Shown in pieces: positions 26,370 through 34,760 of a stretch of DNA of 64,000 nt. How positions within the stretch are numbered: the first letter of the stretch is position 1; every line of letters starts with the position of its first letter. The stretch is from Chitinophaga oryziterrae (GTDB lineage: Bacteria; Bacteroidota; Bacteroidia; Chitinophagales; Chitinophagaceae). The stretch spans positions 124,001 to 188,000 of the forward strand of contig NZ_WRXO01000001.1 in the NCBI RefSeq assembly GCF_009758125.1, written 5' to 3'. The position numbers were made by a program, and so were the translations under genes. The notes beneath the pieces were generated by a model. The model made no database searches. It was not told where the DNA came from and was given only the letters and a program-made list of their open reading frames with translations.

Positions 26370-27338
26370 ATGGTGAAATTATATAATGCATGTGAATCAC
26401 GAATGGTTGTTGTTCTTATAGTGCTTATTATATTTAGTTCTTGCGGAATAACACATCACTCAACCAATCATCCATTGACATTAATGAATGACTATTGCCA
26501 GCCTGCAACTACTTTAGTAAATTTTCACCAGTCAGATTATCACAATGCGGATTCTCTTTTAAATAATGATACAGTCTTAAGCAGAAGCCTGTCTGTTCAT
26601 AGTATTATGATGTCGAATGTTACAGGGACTTTGCCACTTATAAAGAGATTACTTACCAATATAAAAGACACTTCCCTTGAAGGGAGAGTAAGAGGAATGC
26701 AAATGCAGCAGCAATTGCAGCAGGAAATGGCCATTGCCAGGCTGGAAATTGAAAGCATCTCCGCAGAATTGGACTGTGAGGCAGAAAGAACGAACAGGAT
26801 TATTAATTATCTGAATAATAAGGGTAGTAAGAGGACGAACAGACTTACAGTAGCCGCAATAATTACAGGATCTGTCACCACATTGATCCCGATAATTATC
26901 AAAAGCAGCAGGCCTCAGAATGCGGCGGTAATTACAGGGGCTGGCATATCTTTATTAATTGGTATTGCTGCATTAAAACCGAATCCTAATATTGTTAAAT
27001 TAACCTACGAACGTAACCTTTTGTCTGATATATGGTATGGTCCAAACCAATCAACTGTTTTCCCGGAATTCATCTGGTTAATGTTAACACAGAAAGAATT
27101 TAATCATGACCAGCAAATATCTGTCAGGGAGAATATGAAGAAGCGTTGGATGAATCTGGAGTTTAATAAGGGATCAATAGATCCGGAAACTGAAAAATTA
27201 CTTTTTGCCCATGGAGGTGCTTTTACTTCGGATGATCTGCAGACCAGGTATAACTTATTAAAACAGACGCAGGCTGCTATTATGCTAATGAGTAAAGATG
27301 TAGAAGCATTTCTTACAGATATAAATAAGCAGTTTTGA
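26370..27338 (+). CDS. Hypothetical lipoprotein with two further hydrophobic segments
   Basis: The frame opens at 26307, but a lipoprotein signal begins at 26370 (MVKLYNACESR) or 26403 (MVVVLIVLIIFSSC), with the lipid cysteine in FSSC. A glutamine- and charge-rich helical stretch (MQMQQQLQQEMAIARLEIES) is followed by two hydrophobic segments, RLTVAAIITGSVTTLIPIII and AAVITGAGISLLIGIAAL. The C-terminal half is soluble and helical. I know no family for it. It starts right after the decayed sigma gene and ends six bases before the convergent PNPOx-like gene. Confidence 0.7.
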   Translation: MVKLYNACESRMVVVLIVLIIFSSCGITHHSTNHPLTLMNDYCQPATTLVNFHQSDYHNADSLLNNDTVLSRSLSVHSIMMSNVTGTLPLIKRLLTNIKDTSLEGRVRGMQMQQQLQQEMAIARLEIESISAELDCEAERTNRIINYLNNKGSKRTNRLTVAAIITGSVTTLIPIIIKSSRPQNAAVITGAGISLLIGIAALKPNPNIVKLTYERNLLSDIWYGPNQSTVFPEFIWLMLTQKEFNHDQQISVRENMKKRWMNLEFNKGSIDPETEKLLFAHGGAFTSDDLQTRYNLLKQTQAAIMLMSKDVEAFLTDINKQF

Positions 27339-27344
27339 CAATTA

Positions 27345-27965
27345 TCAGACTTCTTTTAGCTTAGCTTTTAGTGTTCTTATTTCATCCTCTAATTGGCTGA
27401 TTTGATTTATCTGAGAAGCAAGCGCCTCCTCAATCTCTTCCACAGTATATCTGGGGATAATATGTTGTGGACAATTCCAGTCATAGGCTTCAATATTTAA
27501 TACGATCATACGCTCAGGCTTAAATTTATATCCGGGTAAATTGAGCAGCCCGTATAGTGCAGGATCGTCGTTCAGTTCTACAATAGTCGCTTTCGCCAGG
27601 ATCTTTAACCTGGCTCTTGATGGGTAATCAATCATGATAAGCGAAACATTGTTATTGGTTTGAATATTCCCAACGGAAATATATTGCATGTTTCCCTTAA
27701 AGTCTATAAACCCGATTCGTTTTGGATCAAGCACTTTTACAAATCCTTTAGGCCCTCCCCGGTGTTGTATATAAGGATATTCATTCTCTCCAAAGGATGC
27801 CATATAAAAACTATCCCGGTCACCGATAAACGCGATTTCATTTTGCGTTAATCCGTCAACATAAGTATCTTTTTCCAGCCTTGCATAACTGGCCCTGCTA
27901 CCCAGTTTTTCCTGCATTTTTTTTACTGCGGCAGTAAACGCTATCGAAGGGTAATTCTTTGCCAT
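27345..27965 (-). CDS. Pyridoxamine 5'-phosphate oxidase-like flavin-binding protein
   Basis: The 206-residue product has the split-barrel PNPOx-like fold. Segments include FIGDRDSFYMASFGENEYPY with the nearby QHRGGPKGFVKVLD, then GNIQTNNNVSLIMIDYP and ARLKILAKATIV. This is the pattern of the FMN-binding, uncharacterised pyridoxamine-phosphate-oxidase-like family. A C-terminal coiled coil (INQISQLEDEIRTLKAKLKE) suggests oligomer formation. A small acidic protein is encoded 10 bases upstream on the same strand, so the two are probably co-transcribed. Confidence 0.88.
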   Translation of the reverse strand: MAKNYPSIAFTAAVKKMQEKLGSRASYARLEKDTYVDGLTQNEIAFIGDRDSFYMASFGENEYPYIQHRGGPKGFVKVLDPKRIGFIDFKGNMQYISVGNIQTNNNVSLIMIDYPSRARLKILAKATIVELNDDPALYGLLNLPGYKFKPERMIVLNIEAYDWNCPQHIIPRYTVEEIEEALASQINQISQLEDEIRTLKAKLKEV

Positions 27966-27975
27966 GTTCTAAATA

Positions 27976-28158
27976 TTAACTTTCTTTATCCGGATGAGCG
28001 TGTTTGTCTTTTACTTCGTCCTGGGCCAACACGTCATCCCATAAGGTATCTCCGCATTCATCAGGTATGATGACTTTTTCATCTGCAGGCCTGTCAGTTT
28101 CTTTTTTTGCACGGTTTTGTAAAACCGAAGCCAGCGATGGATCAGGGGCTTTTTTCAT
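27976..28158 (-). CDS. Small acidic hypothetical protein (60 residues)
   Basis: The start MKKAPDPSLASVLQNRAKKE at 28158 is chosen over the upstream in-frame ATG at 28230. The product is hydrophilic and acidic towards the end (DECGDTLWDDVLAQDEVKDK), probably disordered, with no signal or membrane segment. It ends 10 bases before the PNPOx-like gene on the same strand. I recognise no family. Confidence 0.6.
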   Translation of the reverse strand: MKKAPDPSLASVLQNRAKKETDRPADEKVIIPDECGDTLWDDVLAQDEVKDKHAHPDKES

Positions 28159-28243
28159 TATTTGTGTTTTGATAAATGTAACAATTTTTCGGTTTCCGTT
28201 CCTGATTAGATGAATTAACGTCCATGACAAAAATCATGCGCAG

Positions 28244-28255
28244 TGCTGATCAGCA
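28244..28255. promoter_or_regulatory. 12-bp perfect palindrome upstream of the alcohol dehydrogenase gene
   Basis: TGCTGATCAGCA lies 26 bases upstream of the -7 element of the dehydrogenase gene, in the region shared with the divergent small-protein gene. It could be an operator; no second copy was seen. Confidence 0.3.
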
Positions 28256-28281
28256 TTAATCTTTCCCATACACGAGGTAAA

Positions 28282-28289
28282 TATCTTTG
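28282..28289 (+). promoter_or_regulatory. -7 promoter element (TATCTTTG) of the alcohol dehydrogenase gene
   Basis: TATCTTTG is an exact TAnnTTTG match 39 bases before the start codon at 28329. No convincing -33 TTG was found at the standard distance. Confidence 0.45.
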
Positions 28290-28328
28290 CCTTACAACAA
28301 CAAATTTTTACATTTTTAAATATTTCCC

Positions 28329-29363
28329 ATGTTACCAAAAAAAATGAAGGCAGCCGTTCTCTATGAATTTGGCGGAGAACTCAAGATTGAAGAGATGCCT
28401 GTAAAAGAACCAGGCGAAAACCAGATCCTTGTGAAAGTTGTCTCCTGTGGGGTATGTCATACAGATCTTCATGCCTGCGAGGGCGATTGGCCTGTGAAGC
28501 CTAAAACCCCGTTGATTCCGGGGCATGAAGCGATCGGTTATGTGGCTGCCCTGGGACGTGGGGTAACAAATATGAAAGAAGGGGATATCGTTGGTGTTCC
28601 GTGGTTGTTCAGCGCCTGCGGTGGTTGTGAATATTGTATAACAGGATGGGAAACCTTGTGTGAAAGCCAGCAGAATGGTGGTTACAGTGTAGATGGGGGA
28701 TATGCTGAATATGTAGTGGCTGATGCCCGTTATGTCGCTCATTTTCCTGCTGGTATTAATTTCCTGCAGATGGCCCCTATCATTTGTGCGGGAGTGACCG
28801 TATATAAGGGTTTGAAGGAAACGGATACCAAACCCGGTGAATGGGTAGCTATTTCAGGTGTAGGCGGATTGGGGCATTTGGCTGTGCAATATGCCAAAGC
28901 CATGGGATTACATGTAGCGGCCATTGATGTGTCGGATGATAAATTGAAACTCGCAAAAAGCCTGGGGGCGGAGTTGACCGTCAATGCCAGGGAACAGGAT
29001 CCCGGAAAGTACCTGCAAAAAGCAGTGGGTGGTATGCATGGTGTACTGGTGACAGCACCTTCTCCGATAGCTTTCAGACAAGGGTTATCTGCGCTCAGAC
29101 GCAAAGGTACCATTTCCCTCAATGGTCTGCCTGCCGGCAGTTTTGACCTGCCCATTTTTGACACTGTGATCAATGGTTACACCGTAAGGGGTTCCATTGT
29201 GGGGACGAGGAAGGACATGCAGGAAGCTGTGGCTTTTGCGGTAGAAGGTAAAGTTAAGGCCACCGTTCATGCCGCTAAAATGGAAAATATTAATGCTGTG
29301 TTCGATGAAATGAAAAAGGGGGAAATAGATGGCCGTATTGTGCTGGATATCTCTCAACCCTGA
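28329..29363 (+). CDS. adhP: Zinc-dependent alcohol dehydrogenase (AdhP type)
   Basis: The 344-residue product is a medium-chain dehydrogenase of the AdhP/propanol-preferring type. Catalytic zinc ligands are Cys43 with His44 in CGVCHTDLH, His66/Glu67 in PGHEAIG and a later Cys in IICAGVTVYKG. The structural zinc site uses C97, C100, C103 and C111 (CGGCEYCITGWETLC). The NAD-binding motif is GVGGLGHLAVQYAKAMG. It converts alcohols and aldehydes with NAD(H) in the cytosol. A second ATG at 28344 (MKAAVLYEFG) matches the usual family start and may be used instead. It is a single-gene unit with a promoter and a terminator. Confidence 0.95.
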   Translation: MLPKKMKAAVLYEFGGELKIEEMPVKEPGENQILVKVVSCGVCHTDLHACEGDWPVKPKTPLIPGHEAIGYVAALGRGVTNMKEGDIVGVPWLFSACGGCEYCITGWETLCESQQNGGYSVDGGYAEYVVADARYVAHFPAGINFLQMAPIICAGVTVYKGLKETDTKPGEWVAISGVGGLGHLAVQYAKAMGLHVAAIDVSDDKLKLAKSLGAELTVNAREQDPGKYLQKAVGGMHGVLVTAPSPIAFRQGLSALRRKGTISLNGLPAGSFDLPIFDTVINGYTVRGSIVGTRKDMQEAVAFAVEGKVKATVHAAKMENINAVFDEMKKGEIDGRIVLDISQP

Positions 29364-29398
29364 TCTCAATTCTGATCATCATCCATTATACATAGATG

Positions 29399-29428
29399 AA
29401 AAAGGACGCGATTATTCGTGTCTTTTTT
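29399..29428. terminator. Terminator shared by convergent genes
   Basis: A-rich left arm with GACGCGA and right arm TCGTGTC followed by six T make a hairpin with one G-U pair. The stop codon of the cupin gene (29412-29414) falls in its loop, so the same DNA ends both the dehydrogenase and the cupin transcripts. Confidence 0.7.
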
Positions 29429-29777
29429 CATTATATACCTTTAGAAAATCCCCGTCAATAATCATCAGTTTCACCCCATTGGCAGATACGGAACGATGAG
29501 AACTCAGTTCATCCGAAACAATGTATGTCATTCCCTGGGATAGGCGCGCGCTTTCCCCATTTTGTAATTCACTGATGAATTCCCCTTCTAAACAATGTAC
29601 GATATGTCCTTTCTGACACCAGTGGTCAGCAATATATCCCTGTGAATATTCCACTATCCGGATTCTTAACCCCGGGAACTGAAGTGTTTGCCAGTAAGCG
29701 GTACCGGTTTCTCCGGTATGTACTGTTTTGGGGATTTCAGACCAGTCGATCGTTTGAAAGGGAATATTTATACTCAT
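29412..29777 (-). CDS. DHCW-motif cupin fold protein
   Basis: The start MSINIPFQTIDW at 29777 is preferred over the longer frame from 29825. The 121-residue product is a single small cupin with ADHWCQKGHIVHCLEGEF, the signature of the so-called DHCW-motif cupin family. His and Cys in that stretch are likely metal ligands. The last codons lie inside the shared terminator hairpin. Function in the family is unknown. It is divergent from the Nif3-like gene. Confidence 0.85.
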   Translation of the reverse strand: MSINIPFQTIDWSEIPKTVHTGETGTAYWQTLQFPGLRIRIVEYSQGYIADHWCQKGHIVHCLEGEFISELQNGESARLSQGMTYIVSDELSSHRSVSANGVKLMIIDGDFLKVYNEKRHE

Positions 29778-29898
29778 GGTGTAAATGGGTTTTGAAGCGT
29801 ATCGTAAAGATACATGAATGCGCATCTATGACCCAATACCGATCCTGATAATAAATGAGATTATACTTATATTTATGAATACAGGTAAATTCAGCATT

Positions 29899-30801
29899 AT
29901 GCAAAATGAAGTTAACAGACGGAAATTCATCTCCAATATTACAAAAGGTGTTGGCGCTACCATGATATTATCATCGCCATTGGTAAGTTTTGCCTCCGGT
30001 TTTCTGAGAGAGCCTGTTACTGTAGGGGAGGTCATTGATCTATTTAAGAAAGAAGTGTCTCATGAAATGGGGAAAGACACGGTGGATACTTTAAAGGCCG
30101 GTAACAGGGACATTGTAGTGACCGGTATTGTAACAACCATGTTTGCTACTATAGAAGTGATCAGAAAGGCCATTGCGCTGGGAGCAAACTTTATCATTGC
30201 CCATGAACCTACTTTTTACAATCACCGGGATGATACCAAATGGCTGGAGAATGATGAGGTATATCGTTATAAGGCAGATCTGTTAAAACAGCATAATATT
30301 GCCGTATGGCGTAATCATGATTACATTCACAGCACAAAACCGGATGGTGTAATGGAAGGAGTGGCCGGTCAATTGGGATGGGAAAAATATCAGGACGCTA
30401 ATCAGGTGATCTATAATTTACCTGCTGCCTTAACGCTCAAAGCAATGATCAGTCATTTGAAGACGAAATTGCATATTCAGACAGTACGTTATATTGGAAA
30501 CCCTGATCAATTGTGCAAAAAGATCCTGTTATTACCTGGTGCGGCCGGTGGCACAACACAAATTGAAAGTATCAGTACCATGAAACCGGATGTACTGGTG
30601 TGCGGAGAAATATCCGAATGGGAAACCGCAGAATATGTGAGGGATGCCCGCGCCCAAGGACAGCAATTATCATTAGTGGTATTAGGGCATATTGCCAGTG
30701 AAGAACCCGGATCTGTATTTATGGCGCAATGGCTCAGGGAGAAATTCCCGCAGATTAAAACATCACATGTACCGGCTGGTAATTCTTTATCATTTTTATA
30801 A
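29899..30801 (+). CDS. Nif3-like dinuclear metal centre protein with Tat-type leader
   Basis: The frame is open from 29818; ATG at 29899 (MQNEVNRRKFISNITKGVG) gives a twin-arginine style leader ending SFASG, and 29875 is the alternative. The body matches the NIF3/GTP cyclohydrolase I type 2-like family: FIIAHEPTFYNH, then AVWRNHDYIHS with metal-binding His/Asp, and later GEISEWETAEYVRDA and VLGHIASEEPG. These supply the dinuclear metal ligands. The leader suggests export to the periplasm, unlike the usual cytosolic Nif3. Function is unknown. It is followed 27 bases later by a DUF6544-type gene. Confidence 0.88.
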   Translation: MQNEVNRRKFISNITKGVGATMILSSPLVSFASGFLREPVTVGEVIDLFKKEVSHEMGKDTVDTLKAGNRDIVVTGIVTTMFATIEVIRKAIALGANFIIAHEPTFYNHRDDTKWLENDEVYRYKADLLKQHNIAVWRNHDYIHSTKPDGVMEGVAGQLGWEKYQDANQVIYNLPAALTLKAMISHLKTKLHIQTVRYIGNPDQLCKKILLLPGAAGGTTQIESISTMKPDVLVCGEISEWETAEYVRDARAQGQQLSLVVLGHIASEEPGSVFMAQWLREKFPQIKTSHVPAGNSLSFL

Positions 30802-30828
30802 AGATGGCTGTTTTACAATAAAAAACCC

Positions 30829-31644
30829 ATGATAACTACGGTAATAATAATTGGTATTCTTTTACTAATACTCATCATTGGCAGATATAACTTGTCCATG
30901 CAGTTTCGTAAAGAAGTAAAGGACCTGTTTGCTGTATCAACATCTATTTCAGGCAATAACTTTAGTTACGCACAATTAACCGGCTTACCTGAACCTGTTC
31001 AACGATATTTTAAGCTTGTCTTAAAAGACGGGCAACCTTACATCAGCTATATAAGACTATTACACAACGGACAGTTTAAAACCGGCTTGGATAAAGACTG
31101 GGTAAGTATAAAAGGTGAGCAATACTTCACTACTGAAAAGCCCGGTTTTATATGGAAAGGTACGACCCGGATGTTTACAGCCCGTGATAGTTATATTGCC
31201 GGTAAAGGAAGGTTGGTCGTGTCGCTTTTCTCACTTTATAATATAGTTGATGGCCGGGGGGAAACATTTGACCAGGGAGAATTATTACGCTGGCTTGCTG
31301 AAGGTGTGTGGTTCCCGACGAATCTGTTACCCGGTGAAAAATTACATTGGACCGCCATTAATGAAAATACGGCAAGGCTTACATTTAACTATAACGGTCT
31401 GTCACTATTTTACATTGTAACCTTTAACGATACCGGAGAGATTACACAGTTGGAAACGAAACGGTATATGGATAAAGAGAAGCTGGAAACGTGGATAGGT
31501 AAAGTAAATGATTATAAGGAGATCAATGGGGTATTGATACCCACCGCAATTGAGGCTGTATGGAGATTAGAAAAAGGAGATTTCAGTTATGCTAAATTCA
31601 GGGTAACCAGTATAACGTATGATCATCCCGGGATGTTTTCATAG
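30829..31644 (+). CDS. DUF6544/DUF6920-type membrane-anchored protein
   Basis: The 271-residue product starts with one membrane helix (about residues 3-18, TVIIIGILLLILIIG). The soluble part contains LPEPVQRYFKLVLKDGQPYI, then KGEQYFTTEKPGFIWKGTTR, DQGELLRWLAEGVWFPTNLL and LHWTAINENTARLTF. This order is what I associate with DUF6544 (also filed as DUF6920), of unknown function. It follows the Nif3-like gene by 27 bases on the same strand, so the pair may be co-transcribed. A perfect palindromic terminator closes the unit. Confidence 0.85.
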   Translation: MITTVIIIGILLLILIIGRYNLSMQFRKEVKDLFAVSTSISGNNFSYAQLTGLPEPVQRYFKLVLKDGQPYISYIRLLHNGQFKTGLDKDWVSIKGEQYFTTEKPGFIWKGTTRMFTARDSYIAGKGRLVVSLFSLYNIVDGRGETFDQGELLRWLAEGVWFPTNLLPGEKLHWTAINENTARLTFNYNGLSLFYIVTFNDTGEITQLETKRYMDKEKLETWIGKVNDYKEINGVLIPTAIEAVWRLEKGDFSYAKFRVTSITYDHPGMFS

Positions 31645-31670
31645 GTAAGTTTTCCAGCGGAAATATACAT

Positions 31671-31706
31671 AAACAAAAAGTCGCGATTAATCGCGACTTT
31701 TTGTTT
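31671..31706. terminator. 36-bp perfect palindrome terminator
   Basis: The segment reads the same on both strands (AAACAAAAAGTCGCGATT and its complement). It lies between the DUF6544-type gene (+) and the acyltransferase gene (-), and ends both transcripts equally well. Confidence 0.85.
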
Positions 31707-31729
31707 ATGATCCCCTGATGAAATTAAAA

Positions 31730-32824
31730 TTAAATGATCTTATTAACCCCCGGAATTTTTACAAGTATCTTACCCAATAATATCGCACTTATAACACCCA
31801 GTGGCGCCACAATCAGGAATTTCAAGGCAGCATCTGCATTCCAGTCGGCCAGCAGTAATGAGAACACAACTAAGGGCAGTGGATGAAAGATATAAATGGC
31901 AAATGCTTCTCTGGATAACAGGGTAGAGGGGCCGTTCCATTTATATTTGAAGATGCCTGTCATAGCAACGATAATAGAGACCCCGGTTACCTGTTCCCAG
32001 ATGCTGTACATAAAGGAAAGCATATTCCATCCACCCTGGAAATTGGCAACAGGGCTGTGCCAGGTGGTACTGAGGAAGAACATGGCAGGGAAGCCTATAA
32101 TGATCATCAACACGGCGATCCATCTGAATTTCTTTGCAGTATTATGCTGTAATTGTTCTGCCCAGTTATTACGCCTTGCTATGATACCGATGATAAACAA
32201 TGCGATATATTGAGGGAAATGCCCGAACTGAAAACCTACAGGATGTAATACCCAGCCTACCGGGAATACTAATCTTACGAGGAAGCTAATTAATCCAAGG
32301 CCAATTGCGAATAACAATATCCGCTTTGTTCCCGGCAACGGACTATCACCTGTTTTTATATTTCTCAATGCTATGAATAAAAACGTAAATACTAAAAGCG
32401 CAGCAACAAACCATAACACACCAAATTCTATCCAGTTATCATAGCCTTGCAGGTATTGCAGATAACTGATTGGATGATTGTGGTGATAGACAAGAAAACT
32501 CATGAACGGAGATAGCAGCAGGGAATAAAATACAAGTGGTATCCCGAATCTTATTAACCGGTCCTGCATAAATTTCTTCGTTCCTTTTCGTTGTAAAGAA
32601 GGCTCTGTGAAATAAGCAGATAGTAAAAAGAAAAACCCCATGAAAAAGGACTGGTTAGTTGCTACGAAAACCGTCATCGCAATCAATGCACCTTCAATGT
32701 TGGTAGGTTGTCTGAAATACCATCCTCCGGGTGCTCCATAGCAAACACAAACATGGTGGAGGATTACGAGAATGGTAAGGGCTACTTTAATATGATCGAG
32801 GTAATTTGTACGGGACTGTTGCAT
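31730..32824 (-). CDS. Acyltransferase family 3 membrane protein
   Basis: The 364-residue product has about ten membrane helices. It opens NYLDHIKVALTILVILHHVC, the standard head of acyltransferase family 3 (PF01757) with the conserved His of the active site. Further segments are FFMGFFFLLSAYFTEPSLQRKG and RLIRFGIPLVFYSLLLSP, both typical. Members O-acetylate or acylate surface sugars and glycolipids in the inner membrane. It is a single-gene unit, so the acceptor is unknown. Confidence 0.92.
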   Translation of the reverse strand: MQQSRTNYLDHIKVALTILVILHHVCVCYGAPGGWYFRQPTNIEGALIAMTVFVATNQSFFMGFFFLLSAYFTEPSLQRKGTKKFMQDRLIRFGIPLVFYSLLLSPFMSFLVYHHNHPISYLQYLQGYDNWIEFGVLWFVAALLVFTFLFIALRNIKTGDSPLPGTKRILLFAIGLGLISFLVRLVFPVGWVLHPVGFQFGHFPQYIALFIIGIIARRNNWAEQLQHNTAKKFRWIAVLMIIIGFPAMFFLSTTWHSPVANFQGGWNMLSFMYSIWEQVTGVSIIVAMTGIFKYKWNGPSTLLSREAFAIYIFHPLPLVVFSLLLADWNADAALKFLIVAPLGVISAILLGKILVKIPGVNKII

Positions 32825-32998
32825 AGCGATATTTTGTTGAACGTGAAATTACAGTTCTTTGAATATCTATGCGATGTCTTTTGACAACAGGACAATAATC
32901 CGGGATCAATGATGAGATCATGCTACTCCGGTTGCCCATCTGAGCAGGTAAGCTTTCTCATCCCTCTCTGCTATCCGCAAAAGTAGTTTAATGATTGA
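32825..32998. other. Intergenic region, nothing recognised
   Basis: This segment lies between the acyltransferase start and the left end of the repeated locus. No ORF, hairpin or promoter match stood out. Confidence 0.5.
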
Positions 32999-33023
32999 TT
33001 ATGTATAATTTATTAGTAAACAG
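32999..33023 (+). repeat. Exact 25-bp direct repeat, copy 1 (left edge of the repeated locus)
   Basis: The 25 bases at 32999-33023 occur again without change at 35726-35750. Further matching blocks follow in the same order in both places (for example AACCTATTGATA), then the AT-rich tract and the first codons of the downstream gene. It marks the left end of a duplicated promoter region. Confidence 0.85.
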
Positions 33024-33086
33024 GTATAATATTGCATCACTATTTTAATAGCTTATGCTAACCTATTGATACACTGAGCTTTCAGG

Positions 33087-33141
33087 TATATAACCCGTAT
33101 ATAAGCCCTATATAACCCCTATATAAGCGGTATATAAGCTG
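33087..33141 (+). repeat. Five tandem 11-bp repeats (TATATAASCSS)
   Basis: Units: TATATAACCCG, TATATAAGCCC, TATATAACCCC, TATATAAGCGG, TATATAAGCTG, with no gaps. Part of the array (33116-33128) is complementary to 33158-33170, allowing a 13-bp stem. The period is close to one DNA helical turn, so the TATATAA boxes would line up on one face. It lies about 100 bases upstream of the 33243 start codon. A degraded version is present before the fossil copy (35811-35860). Confidence 0.8.
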
Positions 33142-33242
33142 TAGTTATATAGATACGGCTTATATAGGGGTTGTATTTGTTGTAATTATATTTTTTATTT
33201 AAATTACAGTAGATATTAACATTGTTTAAAAACCCATCCCCA

Positions 33243-34022
33243 ATGGCTATACTTAGAGGAAATATCGACTTCACCGGAAGTCTTAGCGGCCTCTCCGCTT
33301 ACAAAAGAAAAGATATGGACGTAACCATCGTCCGGAGTAAAGGAGGCGCATCAAAAAGCAGGATTAAAAATTCCCCTGCTTTTGTACGTACCAGAGAGAA
33401 TAACAGCGAGTTTACCGGTTGTGGAAAAGCGTCCGGTATCATCAGATGGGCACTGAAAGATGTGAGACACCTGGCAGATTATAACTTTACCTACTCACTA
33501 ACGAAACTGGCTAAGCTAATGCAGAAGCAGGATACGGTAAGTGTAAGAGGAGAGCGGTCTGTACTCATCTCTGAATGCCGTTACATGCTGGAAGGCTTTC
33601 ATCTGAACAGGAAGCATACTTTTGACAATGTATTGCGTTATCCGCTGAGAGGAAGTATCAACAGGTCTAAAGGCAGTGCTGAAGTGGTGTTGCCTAATAT
33701 TCGCCCGGATATAAACCTGTTCCTGCCCTGGAAATATCCGCTTTACCGCTTTGTTGTTTCCCTGCAGGGTATTCCAGACGTGCATTATAACTACCCCGGC
33801 CTGTCTCTTGGGCAATTGGGCGGTACGCCGGCAGTGTATTCGGAATGGTTAACAGCGCAGCAGTCTTATAGCGAAGAAACGTTTCAGCTGGCCATAGACA
33901 ACTGGAAGGAAGATAAAACGCTGATCCTGTCTGTTGGGATTGAAATGGGCATGCCTGTGAGTAATACTGTGGTAGACACAGTAAAGTATGTAGGATGTGC
34001 GAAGATCCTGGCGGCAGGGTAA
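33243..34022 (+). CDS. Unrecognised ~260-residue family protein with a collapsed paralogue nearby
   Basis: The ATG at 33243 (MAILRGNIDFTGSLSGLSAY) is chosen because the fossil copy at 35904 starts with the same codons. The 259-residue product has no signal peptide or membrane helix. A basic, glycine-rich head (VTIVRSKGGASKSRIKNSPA) is followed by FVRTRENNSEFTGCGKASG, a helical middle, a strand-rich part with many aromatic residues (LFLPWKYPLYRFVVSLQGIP) and the tail ILAAG. I recall similar unannotated proteins in Bacteroidota but cannot name a domain. It is preceded by the 11-bp array and ends at a hairpin terminator. Confidence 0.8.
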   Translation: MAILRGNIDFTGSLSGLSAYKRKDMDVTIVRSKGGASKSRIKNSPAFVRTRENNSEFTGCGKASGIIRWALKDVRHLADYNFTYSLTKLAKLMQKQDTVSVRGERSVLISECRYMLEGFHLNRKHTFDNVLRYPLRGSINRSKGSAEVVLPNIRPDINLFLPWKYPLYRFVVSLQGIPDVHYNYPGLSLGQLGGTPAVYSEWLTAQQSYSEETFQLAIDNWKEDKTLILSVGIEMGMPVSNTVVDTVKYVGCAKILAAG

Positions 34023-34025
34023 AAT

Positions 34026-34051
34026 AAGAACAGAAGACTTATTCTGTTCTT
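34026..34051 (+). terminator. Terminator after the 33243 gene
   Basis: AAGAACAGAA (34026-34035) pairs with TTCTGTTCTT (34042-34051) around a 6-base loop, four bases past the stop. Its right arm overlaps the last codons of the permease fossil on the other strand. Confidence 0.65.
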
Positions 34052-34200
34052 AATCTTTTTACGGGGTTGCCAACTGCCGCTTTAATAGCCTGTGTACTTA
34101 CTGTTAGCAGGGCAATGGCAATTGCAAGTATCCCTGCACCGGCAAATATCCATCAGCTTATATCAATGCGGTATTCATATTTTTGCAACCAGTTTTTCAT
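34039..34200 (-). pseudogene. C-terminal fossil of a FtsX/MacB-like ABC transporter permease
   Basis: From ATG at 34200 to TAA at 34039-34041 the minus strand encodes 53 codons reading KNWLQKYEYRIDIS, a TGA, then WIFAGAGILAIAIALLTVST and AIKAAVGNPVKRLRTE. This is the last transmembrane segment and tail of Bacteroidota FtsX-like permeases, which normally run about 800 residues. The TGA (34153-34155) replaces what is usually a Trp codon in SWW. The rest of the gene is absent. It lies between the repeated-family gene and the YegP-like gene. Confidence 0.75.
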
Positions 34201-34272
34201 TTAGTTTGAGATTAATCAGTTGGACTGTCCGGTTTTGATACAATAAATGTTCATTAGTGAACCTTGGGGTTG

Positions 34273-34303
34273 CCCTGCTTGCAGAGATGAGTGCAAGGCA
34301 GGG
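34273..34303. repeat. Hairpin with one bulge in an intergenic region
   Basis: CCCTGCTTGCA and TGCAAGGCAGGG pair with one bulged C. The motif GTTGCC appears on both sides. It lies about 80 bases upstream of the YegP-like gene, and its role is unknown. No other feature was seen in 34201-34379. Confidence 0.45.
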
Positions 34304-34379
34304 ATGTTGCCACTTTAGTATTCGAACCAATTGTCTGCAATATTGTTATAGTTAACATACATTAAAAAAACATTGCATT

Positions 34380-34712
34380 ATGAGTAAATTCATTGTTACA
34401 AAAAGCTCAAACGGAGAATACCGTTTTAAGCTCAATGCTGGTAATGGGGAAACCATTCTTACCAGTGAAGGTTATTCAGCCAAGTCCGGTTGTATGAATG
34501 GTATTGATTCTGTAAAAAGCAATGCGCCACATGAAGAACGGTATGAAAAGAAGATGTCCACTAATGACAAATTTTATTTTAACCTGAAAGCTGCAAACGG
34601 ACAGGTTATCGGGACGAGTCAAATGTATGCGGGTAGTTCCGGAAGGGATAATGGTATTGAATCTGTAAAGACGAATGCCCCTGTTGCAATTATAGATGAT
34701 CAGACGGTATGA
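34380..34712 (+). CDS. YegP-family (DUF1508) protein, two tandem repeats
   Basis: The 110-residue product holds two DUF1508 units. Repeat 1 is KFIVTKSSNGEYRFKLNAGN followed by ILTSEGYSAKSGCMNGIDSV; repeat 2 is KFYFNLKAANGQVIGTSQMY followed by GRDNGIESVKTNAP. This matches the YegP/UPF0339 family, small beta-alpha proteins of unknown function often linked with stress. It is a single-gene unit with a terminator at 34761-34788. Confidence 0.93.
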   Translation: MSKFIVTKSSNGEYRFKLNAGNGETILTSEGYSAKSGCMNGIDSVKSNAPHEERYEKKMSTNDKFYFNLKAANGQVIGTSQMYAGSSGRDNGIESVKTNAPVAIIDDQTV

Positions 34713-34760
34713 AGAATTCCTCATTCCCGGAGTTTATCTGGATTCTGATCATATAAATGA

